From Rhodothermaceae bacterium (GTDB lineage: Bacteria; Bacteroidota; Rhodothermia; Rhodothermales; JAHEMB01): a stretch of 7,476 nucleotides of DNA. Of the stretch, positions 1-6,651 are shown in pieces. Each line of letters begins with the position of its first letter. Within the stretch, counting starts at the first letter, position 1. The notes below the pieces were generated by a model that did not search any database, was not told where the DNA came from, and saw only the letters and a list, made by a program, of their open reading frames with translations. A program made the position numbers and the translations under genes. The DNA lies in NCBI GenBank assembly GCA_024643915.1, contig JAHEMB010000150.1, positions 1 to 7,476 of the forward strand. The letters are read 5' to 3'.

Positions 1-555
1 CATCAGTGTGTGCGTCGTGCGGTCGTCCGAGAGGCTGGAGGGATCGTCGGGGTCGTGGCGGTAGTGGGTGAAGCGGCCCGTGGCCCGGTCGAGGCGGTTG
101 AGCCCGCCATTCGAGGTGCCGACCCAGAGGTCGCCGTTCTCCGCCTCGGTGACGCTCCGCACATTGTCATGGGAGAGCGAGGTGGTGTCGAAGGGGATGG
201 AGGTGTAGGCCTCGGCCGTGTGCCCGTCGTAGCGATGCAGGCCGCCCAGCGTAGAGATCCAGAGGAAGCCCTGGCGGTCCTGCATGATGTCGACCACCGA
301 GCCCTGCATCAGGCCGTGTTCAATACCGAGGTGCTCGAAGCGGAGCGACGGGGCCTCGTTCGCTATCGCGTCGGGTAGTCTGTCCTCCAGGTCGTTCTGC
401 GCCTGCGCCTCGGGAAGCAGCCCGGCCAGACCGCAAACGACGAGCAGTACACTCAACGCAAGACCCGGAAGCGCAGCGGGGAGATGGGCCATGAGCGCGT
501 AGGGTTCACGGGAACGGTAGAACGGTAATAGAGCAAGCGTAAAGGCGATTCTCAT
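1..555 (-). CDS. Two-component regulator propeller protein, N-terminal part (runs off the left edge)
   Basis: The reverse strand from 555 to the window edge is open for 185 codons; the C-terminus lies outside. The protein starts with a long hydrophobic leader (core about residues 29-47, ending in an AQA-Q type signal peptidase site near 50-53), so export or membrane anchoring is expected. From about residue 71 it shows regulator-propeller (Reg_prop) repeats: DRQGFLWISTLGGLHRYDG at 93-111 and NGDLWVGTSNGGLNRLD at 140-156, each the usual aromatic-Trp-(I/V)-(S/G)-T ... GGL ... R-(Y/L)-D blade. In this family the propeller is the periplasmic sensor half and is commonly followed by a Y_Y_Y domain, a transmembrane helix and a histidine kinase, hybrid kinase or diguanylate cyclase; which one applies here cannot be seen. 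Start 555 is chosen because GAGGAG lies just upstream; ATG at 492 is in frame nearer the signal core but has no Shine-Dalgarno. Confidence 0.85.
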   Translation of the reverse strand, partial: MRIAFTLALLPFYRSREPYALMAHLPAALPGLALSVLLVVCGLAGLLPEAQAQNDLEDRLPDAIANEAPSLRFEHLGIEHGLMQGSVVDIMQDRQGFLWISTLGGLHRYDGHTAEAYTSIPFDTTSLSHDNVRSVTEAENGDLWVGTSNGGLNRLDRATGRFTHYRHDPDDPSSLSDDRTTHTLM

Positions 556-565
556 CTCTCTCCTC
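556..565 (-). promoter_or_regulatory. Shine-Dalgarno of the regulator propeller gene
   Basis: Read on the minus strand, GAGGAGAGAG directly precedes the ATG at 555. The GAGGAG core ends four bases before the start codon, and it decides for this start over the in-frame ATG at 492, whose upstream bases contain no purine-rich stretch. Confidence 0.55.
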
Positions 566-629
566 GCGCAGCTCATGATGCTACCGCCAGGCGACCTAGC
601 TGGTAAGTAGCAGCGATTGATATAGAATT

Positions 630-658
630 ATTGTAGAGGAAGTTACGAAATATTCCAA
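630..658 (-). promoter_or_regulatory. Candidate sigma70-like promoter of the propeller gene
   Basis: On the minus strand TTGGAA (plus 653-658) is followed after exactly 17 bases by TACAAT (plus 630-635), matching the sigma70 -35 box at 4 of 6 positions and the -10 box at 5 of 6. It points toward the propeller gene and would leave a leader of about 65-70 bases. It sits in a locally AT-rich stretch of an otherwise GC-rich window. Caution: a primary sigma factor of the Bacteroidota type prefers a different -33/-7 pattern (TTTG and TAnnTTTG), which is not present here, so if the host is of that group the match could be chance. Confidence 0.4.
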
Positions 659-739
659 AGGGCGTCTCTGGCAAACTTTGAGATTTGGAGCTTCGAGGAG
701 GCGAGAGAAATTGCCAACCGGCCAATCGACAACCGATCT

Positions 740-967
740 TCAACTCATCCCGGCGGGGCTGCGCTTCGTGGCGGCGTATTCGCCCAGGCCGTTGGCTCCG
801 GGCGCTTCCTGGCCGACGCCGGTGGGCGTGTAATGCCGCTTGAGCCAGCTACTGAGGCCGTCGAGGCCGGGGAATAGGACGCGCTCGGTGATGTTGGCCT
901 GGTCGAGCTTGTCGCGCACCTCCCATTTCAACTCGGCGGGGAGGATGATTTTGCGCCAGACGACGTC
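740..967 (-). pseudogene. FRG-domain protein, 3' remnant
   Basis: The minus-strand frame that stops at 740-742 encodes the typical C-terminal end of FRG-domain proteins: about WRKIILPAELKWEVRD followed by KLDQANITERVLFPGLDGL and SSWLKRHYTP, then a variable tail of about 25 residues. FRG proteins are usually 200-300 residues, so only roughly the last quarter remains. The recognisable part ends near 958-967. Upstream the frame continues only through unrelated residues (CCARGS) to a TGA at 989-991, and no ATG lies in the retained segment before the homology; a TTG at 929-931 is the only nearby start-like codon. The function of FRG domains is not settled; some occur in defence loci. The missing 5' part lies exactly where the oppositely oriented DoxX remnant begins. 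I conclude that the gene is broken and not expressed as a functional protein. The homology is recalled from family knowledge. Confidence 0.7.
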
Positions 968-972
968 ACAGC

Positions 973-1332
973 ATGCTCGTCCACTACATCACCATCGCGC
1001 ATCTCGTCGGCGGGCTGATGCTGGCGGCGAAGCTCTTCACCCGGCTGGCGGCGCTCGTGCAGATCCCCATCCTCATCGGCGCCGTCTTCTTCGTCCACAT
1101 CGAAGAGGGCCTCTTCGCGCCGGGGCAGTCGCTCAAACTGGCGGCGCTCGTCCTTTTCCTACTCATTCTCGTCGCCGTCTTTGGCCCCGGCCACTTCTCG
1201 CTCGATTACGTGCTCTTCAGAAAGAAGGTGGAGAAAGAAGCCGAGCGCGCACTTTCCGCCCTCGACCTCGGCGGTGGTCCCATCTCTCACCCCGAGCCAA
1301 CGCACCACGAACGCCGCCCCGTGGCCGGCTAG
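973..1332 (+). pseudogene. DoxX-family membrane protein, 5'-truncated
   Basis: The frame encodes 119 residues from an ATG at 973. The segment HYITIAHLVGGLMLA, the FTRLAALVQIPILIGAVFF motif (22-40), HIEEGLFAPGQSLKLAALVL (42-61) and the ending FGPGHFSLDYVLFR (70-83) match the second half of DoxX-family inner-membrane proteins. Those normally have four transmembrane helices in about 130-160 residues; here about three remain (near 5-19, 26-42 and 54-71) and the N-terminal helix with its glycine-rich R-x-x-x-G start is absent. There is no Shine-Dalgarno at the ATG, and residue 20 is Lys where the family normally has a small residue inside a GL-x-L-x-x-G-LFTR motif, which may indicate relaxed selection. 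Upstream in frame are only a few residues (FCARRRHS) unlike DoxX before a stop at 946-948. A short functional protein from 973 cannot be excluded, but a remnant is more likely. Confidence 0.65.
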
Positions 1333-1364
1333 AAGGGAAGGTTGAAGGTACGGCGTTGGGCTTT

Positions 1365-2234
1365 TTAGTGAACGAAGGAAAGGCGGGCGCCGTGCGTGCG
1401 GACCGGGTCCAGCAGGCCGTCTCGTACGCGGGCGTCGGCGCGGAGGCGGACGGCATAGACGCCCTCGCCCCGTGCGCCAATCTCGCGTTGCAAACCGTGC
1501 TGTGCCGTGGAAGGTGCAACGAGCGTCACGTTTGTTTCCTTCTTCTCGAAGACAGCCCTCCGCACGCCCTCGGTAGCGGGGACAGGGAGCGGTTGAGGCG
1601 GGGTGCCAAGGAGCGCTTCATACTTGCGCACGGCGGTAGCGAGGTCGTTCACCGCCACGTCGACGCCTGCGATGCCGAGGGCGCCGTTGGGATGGCGACG
1701 CAGCATGCCGTCGGGGACGCGCAAATGGCGAGGGGTAACGTCGCAGCAGAGGAAGGGCAGGCCCGTCTCTGCCGGCACGCCGAGCTGCCAGGCCACTTCA
1801 GCGCCATCGGGGCGGACGCGGCCGCCTGCCAGCGGCCCTTCAAGCGCCAGGCCCCTGCGCCGTGCCCGCGCCAGTTCGACCTCTATCCGCTCTGGGAGTA
1901 GGGCGAAATCGACGAGCCCCTCGCCGGCCACGCTCCGCAGCAGGAACCGCCGCTCCAGCGGCGGCCGCCCCTCCACAAGGGGATCGAGCAGGCGCATCCA
2001 TCGAAGCAGTACGGCGAGCGGTCGAACCCATCGATATTTGAAAGCCACCAACTCCAGGTAGCTGCCGTCGCGGAAGGGGATGATGGCGTTGTGGGTGCGC
2101 CCCCCTGCGTGCTCCCCGCCCGGCACGACGTTGAACCCGAGGGTGATATAATTCTTGACGGCGCGTGGGAGATCGTCTACGAGAATGACGACGTGATCCA
2201 GGCGCAATTCGGCGACGGTATCGATAACTTCCAT
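1365..2234 (-). CDS. VOC-superfamily glyoxalase-like protein
   Basis: This 289-residue protein has two vicinal-oxygen-chelate (VOC) units. The first begins at LDHVVILVDDL (12-22) and ends at SYLELVAF (58-65); His14, His48 and Glu61 stand at the positions where VOC enzymes bind a divalent metal. A linker carries TPRHLRVPDG and HPNGA (167-185), typical of glyoxalase-like PF13468-type proteins. The second unit starts at GIAGVDVAVNDL (187-198) and lacks an obvious complete ligand set, so it probably has a structural role. Members catalyse metal-dependent isomerisation, C-C cleavage or thiol chemistry, and the substrate here is unknown. The protein is cytosolic with no signal peptide. Start 2234 (ATG) is the only sensible one: the in-frame TAA at 2268-2270 bounds it, and no good Shine-Dalgarno is next to it, only a GAGGAAGGAAG stretch about 20 bases upstream. 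It follows the SWIM gene on the same strand after 94 bp and may be cotranscribed. It converges on the DoxX remnant with 32 bp between stops. Confidence 0.8.
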   Translation of the reverse strand: MEVIDTVAELRLDHVVILVDDLPRAVKNYITLGFNVVPGGEHAGGRTHNAIIPFRDGSYLELVAFKYRWVRPLAVLLRWMRLLDPLVEGRPPLERRFLLRSVAGEGLVDFALLPERIEVELARARRRGLALEGPLAGGRVRPDGAEVAWQLGVPAETGLPFLCCDVTPRHLRVPDGMLRRHPNGALGIAGVDVAVNDLATAVRKYEALLGTPPQPLPVPATEGVRRAVFEKKETNVTLVAPSTAQHGLQREIGARGEGVYAVRLRADARVRDGLLDPVRTHGARLSFVH

Positions 2235-2328
2235 GGGAGGCGGGCGCGGTCTACTTCCTTCCTCTTTTTAACCACTGGCAAGCCCTTCTGATTCGTAACA
2301 ACAATGTCCTCGCCGACCGCCCCCCCAC

Positions 2329-4086
2329 TCACAACCGCTCCTTGATGAGCGACATGAGCTTGTATTTCCTGCTGTGCCGCTCTTGGATCCCACCGATCAG
2401 ATCCCGCCACGCCGTCTCGTCGTCTAGTTGCCGGTAGGCGTCCCGAACGTATTTCAGCCACTCGATGGCATAGGCGTACCGCGCCGCACGGCCTGCCTCG
2501 ATGATTTCCTCCGCCTGCCGCCGCGCCGCCGGCACCACCCACTCGGGCCGCTCCGCGACCGCCGCCTCGGCCACGCGCCGCACCAGTTCGTACCGCATCG
2601 GATGCTGATCGGCTACGGCAATGGCTTCGTCCAGCAGGTCTTCGTGGAGAAATATTTCGACCTGCGCCTCTTCGACGCCGTAGCCCTGGGCGTCGCGGAG
2701 GGCAGCGAGCAGCGTTTCACGCAGGCCGGGCCAGGCATCTCCGGCGAGGGCCTGCGCGCGTTGGTAGGCCGGCAGGGAAGGCGCGGCGCGGACGGCGGCG
2801 ATGGCCGCTTCGAGCGCCGCCTCCGGCTGCCCCTGGACCGTGGCCAGGTCGCACAGCCACGGGGCCAGCACCTCGAGCCCCTGCCCCTCAAGCGAGAGGC
2901 CCTCGCGCCCCACCACCAACGCCTCTTCCCCCGCGCCCGCCTCCCGCAGCGCTCTGGCCAGGGCGAAAGCCTGCTCAGGCGATGCCAGATGATCCAAGCC
3001 GAGTGAGACCGCCTCGCCGGAACGGCCCAGGCGCGCCAGCATCGTCAGGTGCGCGACGAGATGGCCCGCATCCTCTGCCAGGCGCAGGTAGTCGTCAAAA
3101 CGCTCCTGCCGTTCGAGCACGTTGAGACGGGCCTCGACTAACTCATCGGCGTACCAAGCGCGCACGCCGTCGTCGTAGCCCGGCTTCTCCGCCTCCACCT
3201 GAAGAAACGCATCGTCCCAGCCCTCAACGGCGAGGGTGGCGACGAAGAAGGCCTCTTCGAGTCCGTAGTCTTCGACCGCCCGCTGCCAGGCGGTAAGTTG
3301 CTTGCGCAGCGCCTTTCGCTCTTTTCTCGGAAGCTCGTCCGAAAGGGCAATCTCGGTCCACGCTTTTCCCAGGTCTTCAAAAAAGAGGCCCGCGAACCCG
3401 TCGGAGTCATCCAGCCAGGTCCACTCCTCAACGTAGGCATCAGTGACGGCGCCCAGGTAGCGGCAAGCGTTCTGAGCGTCGCCGGCATCGAGGAAGGCGC
3501 GGGCCTGATCCACCTCGCGCCGCACCTCATCTACCACGCTCTCGACGTGCCAGTAGGCTTCGGAGCGGCGCAGGCCGTCGAGCGAATGGAGGAGGCCGTG
3601 GACGCGGCGTCTCACCGCTTTCGCATCGACGGGCGGAATGCTGCCGTCGGCGTTCTTCTCGGAAACGGTCCGCCGCGCCACCCGCGCCTCGATGAAGTCG
3701 AACAGCCGCGGTTCGTGGGCGGCCAGGTCCCGCATCAGCGCAATCAACGCCGCCCGGTCGAGCTCTTCGAGGAGCGCTTCCAGCGGCGGGTGTTCGTTAA
3801 TCTGATCCGTGTCGCGCAGACAGGCCAAGAGGACGGCGACGATGTGCTTGCACCAGCCGCCCCAGTCGTACGGACACGTGCAGAAGGCCTCCGTCAGACC
3901 CCCGGCATCGAAGGCCACACGGACGAGGTACGGCTCGTAGCTGCTCCCTTCTACCCGCGCCTGCACCTCTTGCCCCCGCCGGTCGAGGGAACGCACCGCC
4001 CCAGAGCGAAGATAATCCTGCCCCCGGCTGAAGGACTGGAGCGCGCAGTGCTGCCGTATAAACGCCTCGCTGAGCCCCGGTATCAT
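2329..4086 (-). CDS. SWIM zinc-finger family protein
   Basis: This 585-residue protein has an N-terminal SWIM zinc finger. The fingerprint C-x-C-x7-C-x-H is complete: Cys69, Cys71, Cys79 and His81, in FCTCPYDWGGWCKHIVAVLL. The preceding segment (IRQHCALQSFSRGQDYLRSG, 10-29) is the usual lead-in of bacterial SWIM proteins. SWIM fingers are predicted to bind DNA or proteins. Residues from about 95 to the end are almost wholly helical, rich in Ala, Glu, Leu and Arg, resembling TPR/HEAT-like repeats, which suggests a protein-interaction scaffold. No Snf2 helicase or nuclease domain follows and none is adjacent. The start is set at ATG 4086 (MIPGLSEAF) because residues upstream of it in frame are low-complexity Ser/Thr/Arg/Pro from the antisense of the epimerase gene. 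No strong Shine-Dalgarno is visible. The gene is transcribed divergently from the epimerase operon across 91 bp and lies upstream of the glyoxalase-like gene. The exact role is unknown. Confidence 0.85.
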   Translation of the reverse strand: MIPGLSEAFIRQHCALQSFSRGQDYLRSGAVRSLDRRGQEVQARVEGSSYEPYLVRVAFDAGGLTEAFCTCPYDWGGWCKHIVAVLLACLRDTDQINEHPPLEALLEELDRAALIALMRDLAAHEPRLFDFIEARVARRTVSEKNADGSIPPVDAKAVRRRVHGLLHSLDGLRRSEAYWHVESVVDEVRREVDQARAFLDAGDAQNACRYLGAVTDAYVEEWTWLDDSDGFAGLFFEDLGKAWTEIALSDELPRKERKALRKQLTAWQRAVEDYGLEEAFFVATLAVEGWDDAFLQVEAEKPGYDDGVRAWYADELVEARLNVLERQERFDDYLRLAEDAGHLVAHLTMLARLGRSGEAVSLGLDHLASPEQAFALARALREAGAGEEALVVGREGLSLEGQGLEVLAPWLCDLATVQGQPEAALEAAIAAVRAAPSLPAYQRAQALAGDAWPGLRETLLAALRDAQGYGVEEAQVEIFLHEDLLDEAIAVADQHPMRYELVRRVAEAAVAERPEWVVPAARRQAEEIIEAGRAARYAYAIEWLKYVRDAYRQLDDETAWRDLIGGIQERHSRKYKLMSLIKERL

Positions 4087-4093
4087 GTGGCGT

Positions 4094-4155
4094 GTTGAGC
4101 CCTTTGTAGCAGAATGGCGTGAAACGAAGAAAGCCCTTTCGTAGTTTGGCTCAAC
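4094..4155. repeat. Inverted and direct repeats in a divergent promoter region
   Basis: In the 91-bp spacer between the divergent SWIM and epimerase genes, GTTGAGCC (4094-4101) and GGCTCAAC (4148-4155) are exact reverse complements, 46 bases apart and centred in the spacer. In addition AGCCCTTT occurs at 4098-4105 and again at 4132-4139, followed by GTAG in the first copy and CGTAG in the second. Such symmetry in a two-way promoter region could be operator half-sites for a shared regulator, but 8-bp matches can arise by chance. No clear -35/-10 or -33/-7 boxes could be assigned for either gene. Confidence 0.35.
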
Positions 4156-4177
4156 CGCTCTTTTCTCCCGAAGATCC

Positions 4178-5197
4178 GTGCCTCCCATCGACCTTGCCGA
4201 ACCCGTCCTCGTCACCGGCGCCACCGGCTTCATCGGGCGCCGGCTGGTGGCGCGGCTGCGCGACGAGGGCCTTGCCGTGCGGGCGTTCGTGTTGCCGGAG
4301 GAGGCTGGCGCGGCCGCGTTTGAGGGGGGCGTGCAGGTAGTCCGGGGGGATGTGCGCGACGAGGCGGCGGTCCGTAAAGCCGTCCGGGGCGCGGGCACCG
4401 TGTTCCACCTCGCCGCCGTCGTGGCCGACTGGGGGCCGGAGCGACTGTTCCGCGAGGTGACCATCGGGGGGACGAAGCACGTGCTGGGGTCCGCCGCCGA
4501 AACCGACGTCCGCGCCGTGCTCGTCTCCAGCATCGCTGTTTACGGCGACCTGCTCGGGCGCGGCGTGTGCCACGAGGACCGGCCCCACGGGCGCCCACAG
4601 GGGCCGTACAGCCGAAGCAAGCAGGTGCAGGAATGGATCGCCCGGCGGCTCGAACGCGAACGTGGCCTTCGCCTGAGCATCGTCCGTCCGGCCAACGTGT
4701 ACGGTCCTGGCAGCCGCCTCTGGGTACACGAGGCCATTGCGCATCTGCGGCGCGGACGCCCCGCTCTCATCGGCGGCACGCCCAAGCAGGCGGGGCTCGT
4801 CTACGTGGATAACGTGGTGGATGTGCTGCTGCGCGCTACCGCCCCGAAAGCCGTGGGCCGGGTCTACAACGCCGCCGAGGGAAACGAGGTGACGTGGCCC
4901 CGCTATTTCACGGACCTCGCCGAGATAGCCGGGACGCCTCCGCCGAAGCACCTGGCCCACCGGGCGGCTCTCCTCCTCGCCCTCGTCGCCGAGCCAACCT
5001 GGAAGCTGCTTCGCCTGAAAGGCCGGCCGCCCGTGACGCAAGAGGCCCTCAACATGTTCACCGCCGACCTCCGCATCCCCACCAGCCGGGCACGCAACGA
5101 GTTGGGCTACGTCCCGCGCGTCTCCTACGAAGAAGGCATGGCGGCGGTGGCGCGGTTCCTTCACAACAAAATGATCGAGGAGAATCCGTCCGAATGA
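4178..5197 (+). CDS. NAD-dependent epimerase/dehydratase, 3-beta-HSD-like extended SDR
   Basis: This 339-residue extended short-chain dehydrogenase/reductase has a Rossmann dinucleotide motif TGATGFIG at 13-20, an adenine-binding GDV at 57-59 and HLAA at 77-80. The active site is Ser117/Ser118 (VSSIAVYG), Tyr144 and Lys148 (YSRSK), followed by RPANVYGPG at 170-178 and the YVDNVVD signature at 209-215. The C-terminal part, with a hydrophobic stretch at about 263-271 and the ending ELGYVPRVSYEEGM (308-321), resembles 3-beta-hydroxysteroid dehydrogenase or sterol-type dehydrogenases more than sugar-nucleotide epimerases. It should oxidise, reduce or epimerise a hydroxyl/keto group using NAD(P); the substrate is unknown. 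The start is GTG at 4178: the frame is closed by TAG at 4142-4144 and no in-frame ATG lies between. It is the first gene of a plus-strand operon. Its TGA overlaps the ATG of the next gene by four bases (5194-5197). Confidence 0.87.
   Translation: MPPIDLAEPVLVTGATGFIGRRLVARLRDEGLAVRAFVLPEEAGAAAFEGGVQVVRGDVRDEAAVRKAVRGAGTVFHLAAVVADWGPERLFREVTIGGTKHVLGSAAETDVRAVLVSSIAVYGDLLGRGVCHEDRPHGRPQGPYSRSKQVQEWIARRLERERGLRLSIVRPANVYGPGSRLWVHEAIAHLRRGRPALIGGTPKQAGLVYVDNVVDVLLRATAPKAVGRVYNAAEGNEVTWPRYFTDLAEIAGTPPPKHLAHRAALLLALVAEPTWKLLRLKGRPPVTQEALNMFTADLRIPTSRARNELGYVPRVSYEEGMAAVARFLHNKMIEENPSE
5177..5182 (+). promoter_or_regulatory. Shine-Dalgarno of the ATP-grasp-SET gene
   Basis: GAGGAG lies inside the last codons of the epimerase gene, 11 bases before the ATG at 5194. 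With the ATGA overlap it supports reinitiation or coupled translation and decides for 5194 over the much longer upstream open frame. Confidence 0.5.
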
Positions 5198-6651
5198 AAA
5201 TCTGTATCCTCGATGACAACTACGAAGACTCCTCGTCGCCCCTGAAAGAGCACGACCCGCCCGATGCCCTCGACCTTCATCTGGGCGAACACGACCGCCA
5301 CCGGGTCGTGCTGAGAAAGACGACGGCGATCCAGCAGCTCATTCAACTGGCACGGCAGGACTTCGACGTTTTCATCAACCTCTGCGATGGCGCGTGGGAC
5401 GAGGACCGCCCCGGCATCGAGGTGGTGCAGGCGCTGGAGAAGATAGGGCTGGCCTTCACGGGTGCCACCTCCTCGTTCTACGAGCCGTCACGGGAGGCCA
5501 TGAAGATCGCCGGCCACTATGCAGGTATCGCCGCGCCCGCCTACGTCCACGCCCGCACCGAAGACGCCCTCGAACGTGCCGCCGGGCTACGCTTCCCCCT
5601 CATCGTCAAACACCCCAATAGTTACGGCAGCGTCGCCCTCACACGGGCCTCGCGCGTAGAGACACCCGAGGCGATGCAGGAGCAGGGGCGACGGATGATA
5701 GCGGCTTTCGGATCGGCCCTGGTCGAGGAGTTTATTGAAGGGCGCGAGTTCACCGTCCTCGTAGCCGAGCACCCCGACGCGGCCCGCCCACCGACTGTGT
5801 ACACGCCCGTCGAGTTTCGCTTTCCTGAAGGCGAGACGTTCAAGCATTTCGACCTCAAGTGGGTCGATTACCACGGCATGACCGCCGCGCCATGCCGCGA
5901 CGAGGCCCTCACCGGGCAACTCAAGGAGGTCTCACGGCGCTTCTTCACGGCGATCGGCGGCACGGGCTACGGGCGCTGTGACTTCCGCATGAACGCTGAC
6001 GGCGAACTTTTCATGCTGGAGATTAATCCCAACTGCGGGATGTTCTACCCGCCTGAGGATGCAGGCAGCGCCGACTTCATCCTCCTCAATGACCCTGCCG
6101 GACACACCGGCTTCATTGCGCAGATCCTCGAAGTGGCTCTGGCACGGCGGCGGAAGACCGTGGAGGTGGGGCCTTCCAATAACGGTTTCGGTCTCTTCGC
6201 CCGCTCATCCTTCGCACAAAGCGACGTTATCCTCCGGCACGAGGAGACGCCGCATGTGCTGGTGAGCCTCGCCCATGTGAAGGCGCACTGGAGCGAAACG
6301 CGCAAGATGCTCTTTGACCGCACAGCCTGGCCCCTCACGGCGGAGGTGTGGGTCACACGGCCCGAGGATCTAGAGGCGTGGCGGCCCGTCAACCATGCCT
6401 GCGACCCCAATGCCTGGCTCGACGGCCTCGACCTCGTCGCCCGACGCCCCATCGCACCAGGGGAGGAGATCACGCTGGATTATGCGACGCGTTACAACGA
6501 GGTGATGCCTGCGTTTACATGCCGCTGTGGCGCTGCCGCCTGCCGGGGCACCATTCGCGGCACCGACTACCGCGAACCGTTCGTTGCATGCTATGGCCCA
6601 CACGTCTCCGAGTACGTGCGACGGAAGCGCGAAAGCCTGGGCCTGCCATGA
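5194..6651 (+). CDS. ATP-grasp (D-Ala-D-Ala ligase-like) – SET domain fusion protein
   Basis: This is a 485-residue two-domain protein. Residues 1 to about 318 form a Ddl-type ATP-grasp ligase: an N-terminal alpha/beta domain with NLCDGAWDEDRPG (62-74) and GLAFTGA (85-91), Lys104 and Lys139 (LIVKHP) as ATP ligands, hinge EEFIEGREF (178-186), Arg261 and Asp263 (GRCDF), and Mg-binding Glu276 and Asn278 (LEINPNCGM). It should couple ATP cleavage to joining a carboxylate with an amine through an acyl phosphate. Residues about 324-456 form a SET domain: NNGFGLFA (329-336), NHACDPN (400-406), PGEEITLDY (422-430) and the post-SET CRCGAAAC (443-450). Cys403, 443, 445 and 450 can form the expected zinc site. 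SET domains transfer methyl groups from SAM to protein lysines. There is no signal peptide, so it is cytosolic. It overlaps both neighbours by ATGA. Substrates of both halves are unknown. The frame is intact through the junction, so this is one polypeptide. Confidence 0.88.
   Translation: MKICILDDNYEDSSSPLKEHDPPDALDLHLGEHDRHRVVLRKTTAIQQLIQLARQDFDVFINLCDGAWDEDRPGIEVVQALEKIGLAFTGATSSFYEPSREAMKIAGHYAGIAAPAYVHARTEDALERAAGLRFPLIVKHPNSYGSVALTRASRVETPEAMQEQGRRMIAAFGSALVEEFIEGREFTVLVAEHPDAARPPTVYTPVEFRFPEGETFKHFDLKWVDYHGMTAAPCRDEALTGQLKEVSRRFFTAIGGTGYGRCDFRMNADGELFMLEINPNCGMFYPPEDAGSADFILLNDPAGHTGFIAQILEVALARRRKTVEVGPSNNGFGLFARSSFAQSDVILRHEETPHVLVSLAHVKAHWSETRKMLFDRTAWPLTAEVWVTRPEDLEAWRPVNHACDPNAWLDGLDLVARRPIAPGEEITLDYATRYNEVMPAFTCRCGAAACRGTIRGTDYREPFVACYGPHVSEYVRRKRESLGLP

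Larger units (their letters stand above)
556..739. other. AT-rich intergenic spacer
   Basis: This 184-bp gap between the propeller gene and the FRG remnant is clearly richer in A and T (especially about 600-720) than the flanking coding DNA. It holds the propeller gene's Shine-Dalgarno and candidate promoter. I see no RNA gene, riboswitch or convincing hairpin terminator, and no coding frame with recognisable homology. Confidence 0.5.

Noticed and set aside
10..378. A plus-strand 122-codon frame at the left edge
   Set aside because: It is the antisense shadow of the propeller gene and has no motif of its own.
1333..1364. A bidirectional terminator between the convergent DoxX remnant and glyoxalase-like gene
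   Set aside because: A short T run is present (1362-1366), but I could not build a convincing GC-rich stem before it.
840..1901. A 353-codon plus-strand frame covering the DoxX remnant and the glyoxalase-like gene
   Set aside because: It is Arg/Ala/Pro/His-rich low-complexity sequence without motifs, overlapping a clear VOC gene on the other strand and the DoxX frame.
2235..2328. A promoter or small gene between the SWIM and glyoxalase-like genes
   Set aside because: The stretch has a poly-G/C tract and a purine-rich run but no paired promoter boxes with proper spacing, no hairpin and no recognisable small protein.
4087..4533. A 149-residue N-terminal extension of the SWIM protein
   Set aside because: It is Ser/Thr/Arg/Pro-rich, lies antisense to the start of the epimerase gene and has no homology features. 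The SWIM family normally begins close to the MIPGLSEAF segment.
4151..5164. A 337-codon open frame on the minus strand, antisense to the epimerase gene
   Set aside because: Its residues show no family motifs, while the opposite strand has a complete extended-SDR signature. Long antisense frames are expected in GC-rich DNA.
4894..5193. An extended start of the ATP-grasp protein inside the epimerase gene
   Set aside because: The added 100 residues are out-of-frame translation of the epimerase gene. ATG 5194 has GAGGAG upstream and starts directly at the first beta strand (MKICILDD).
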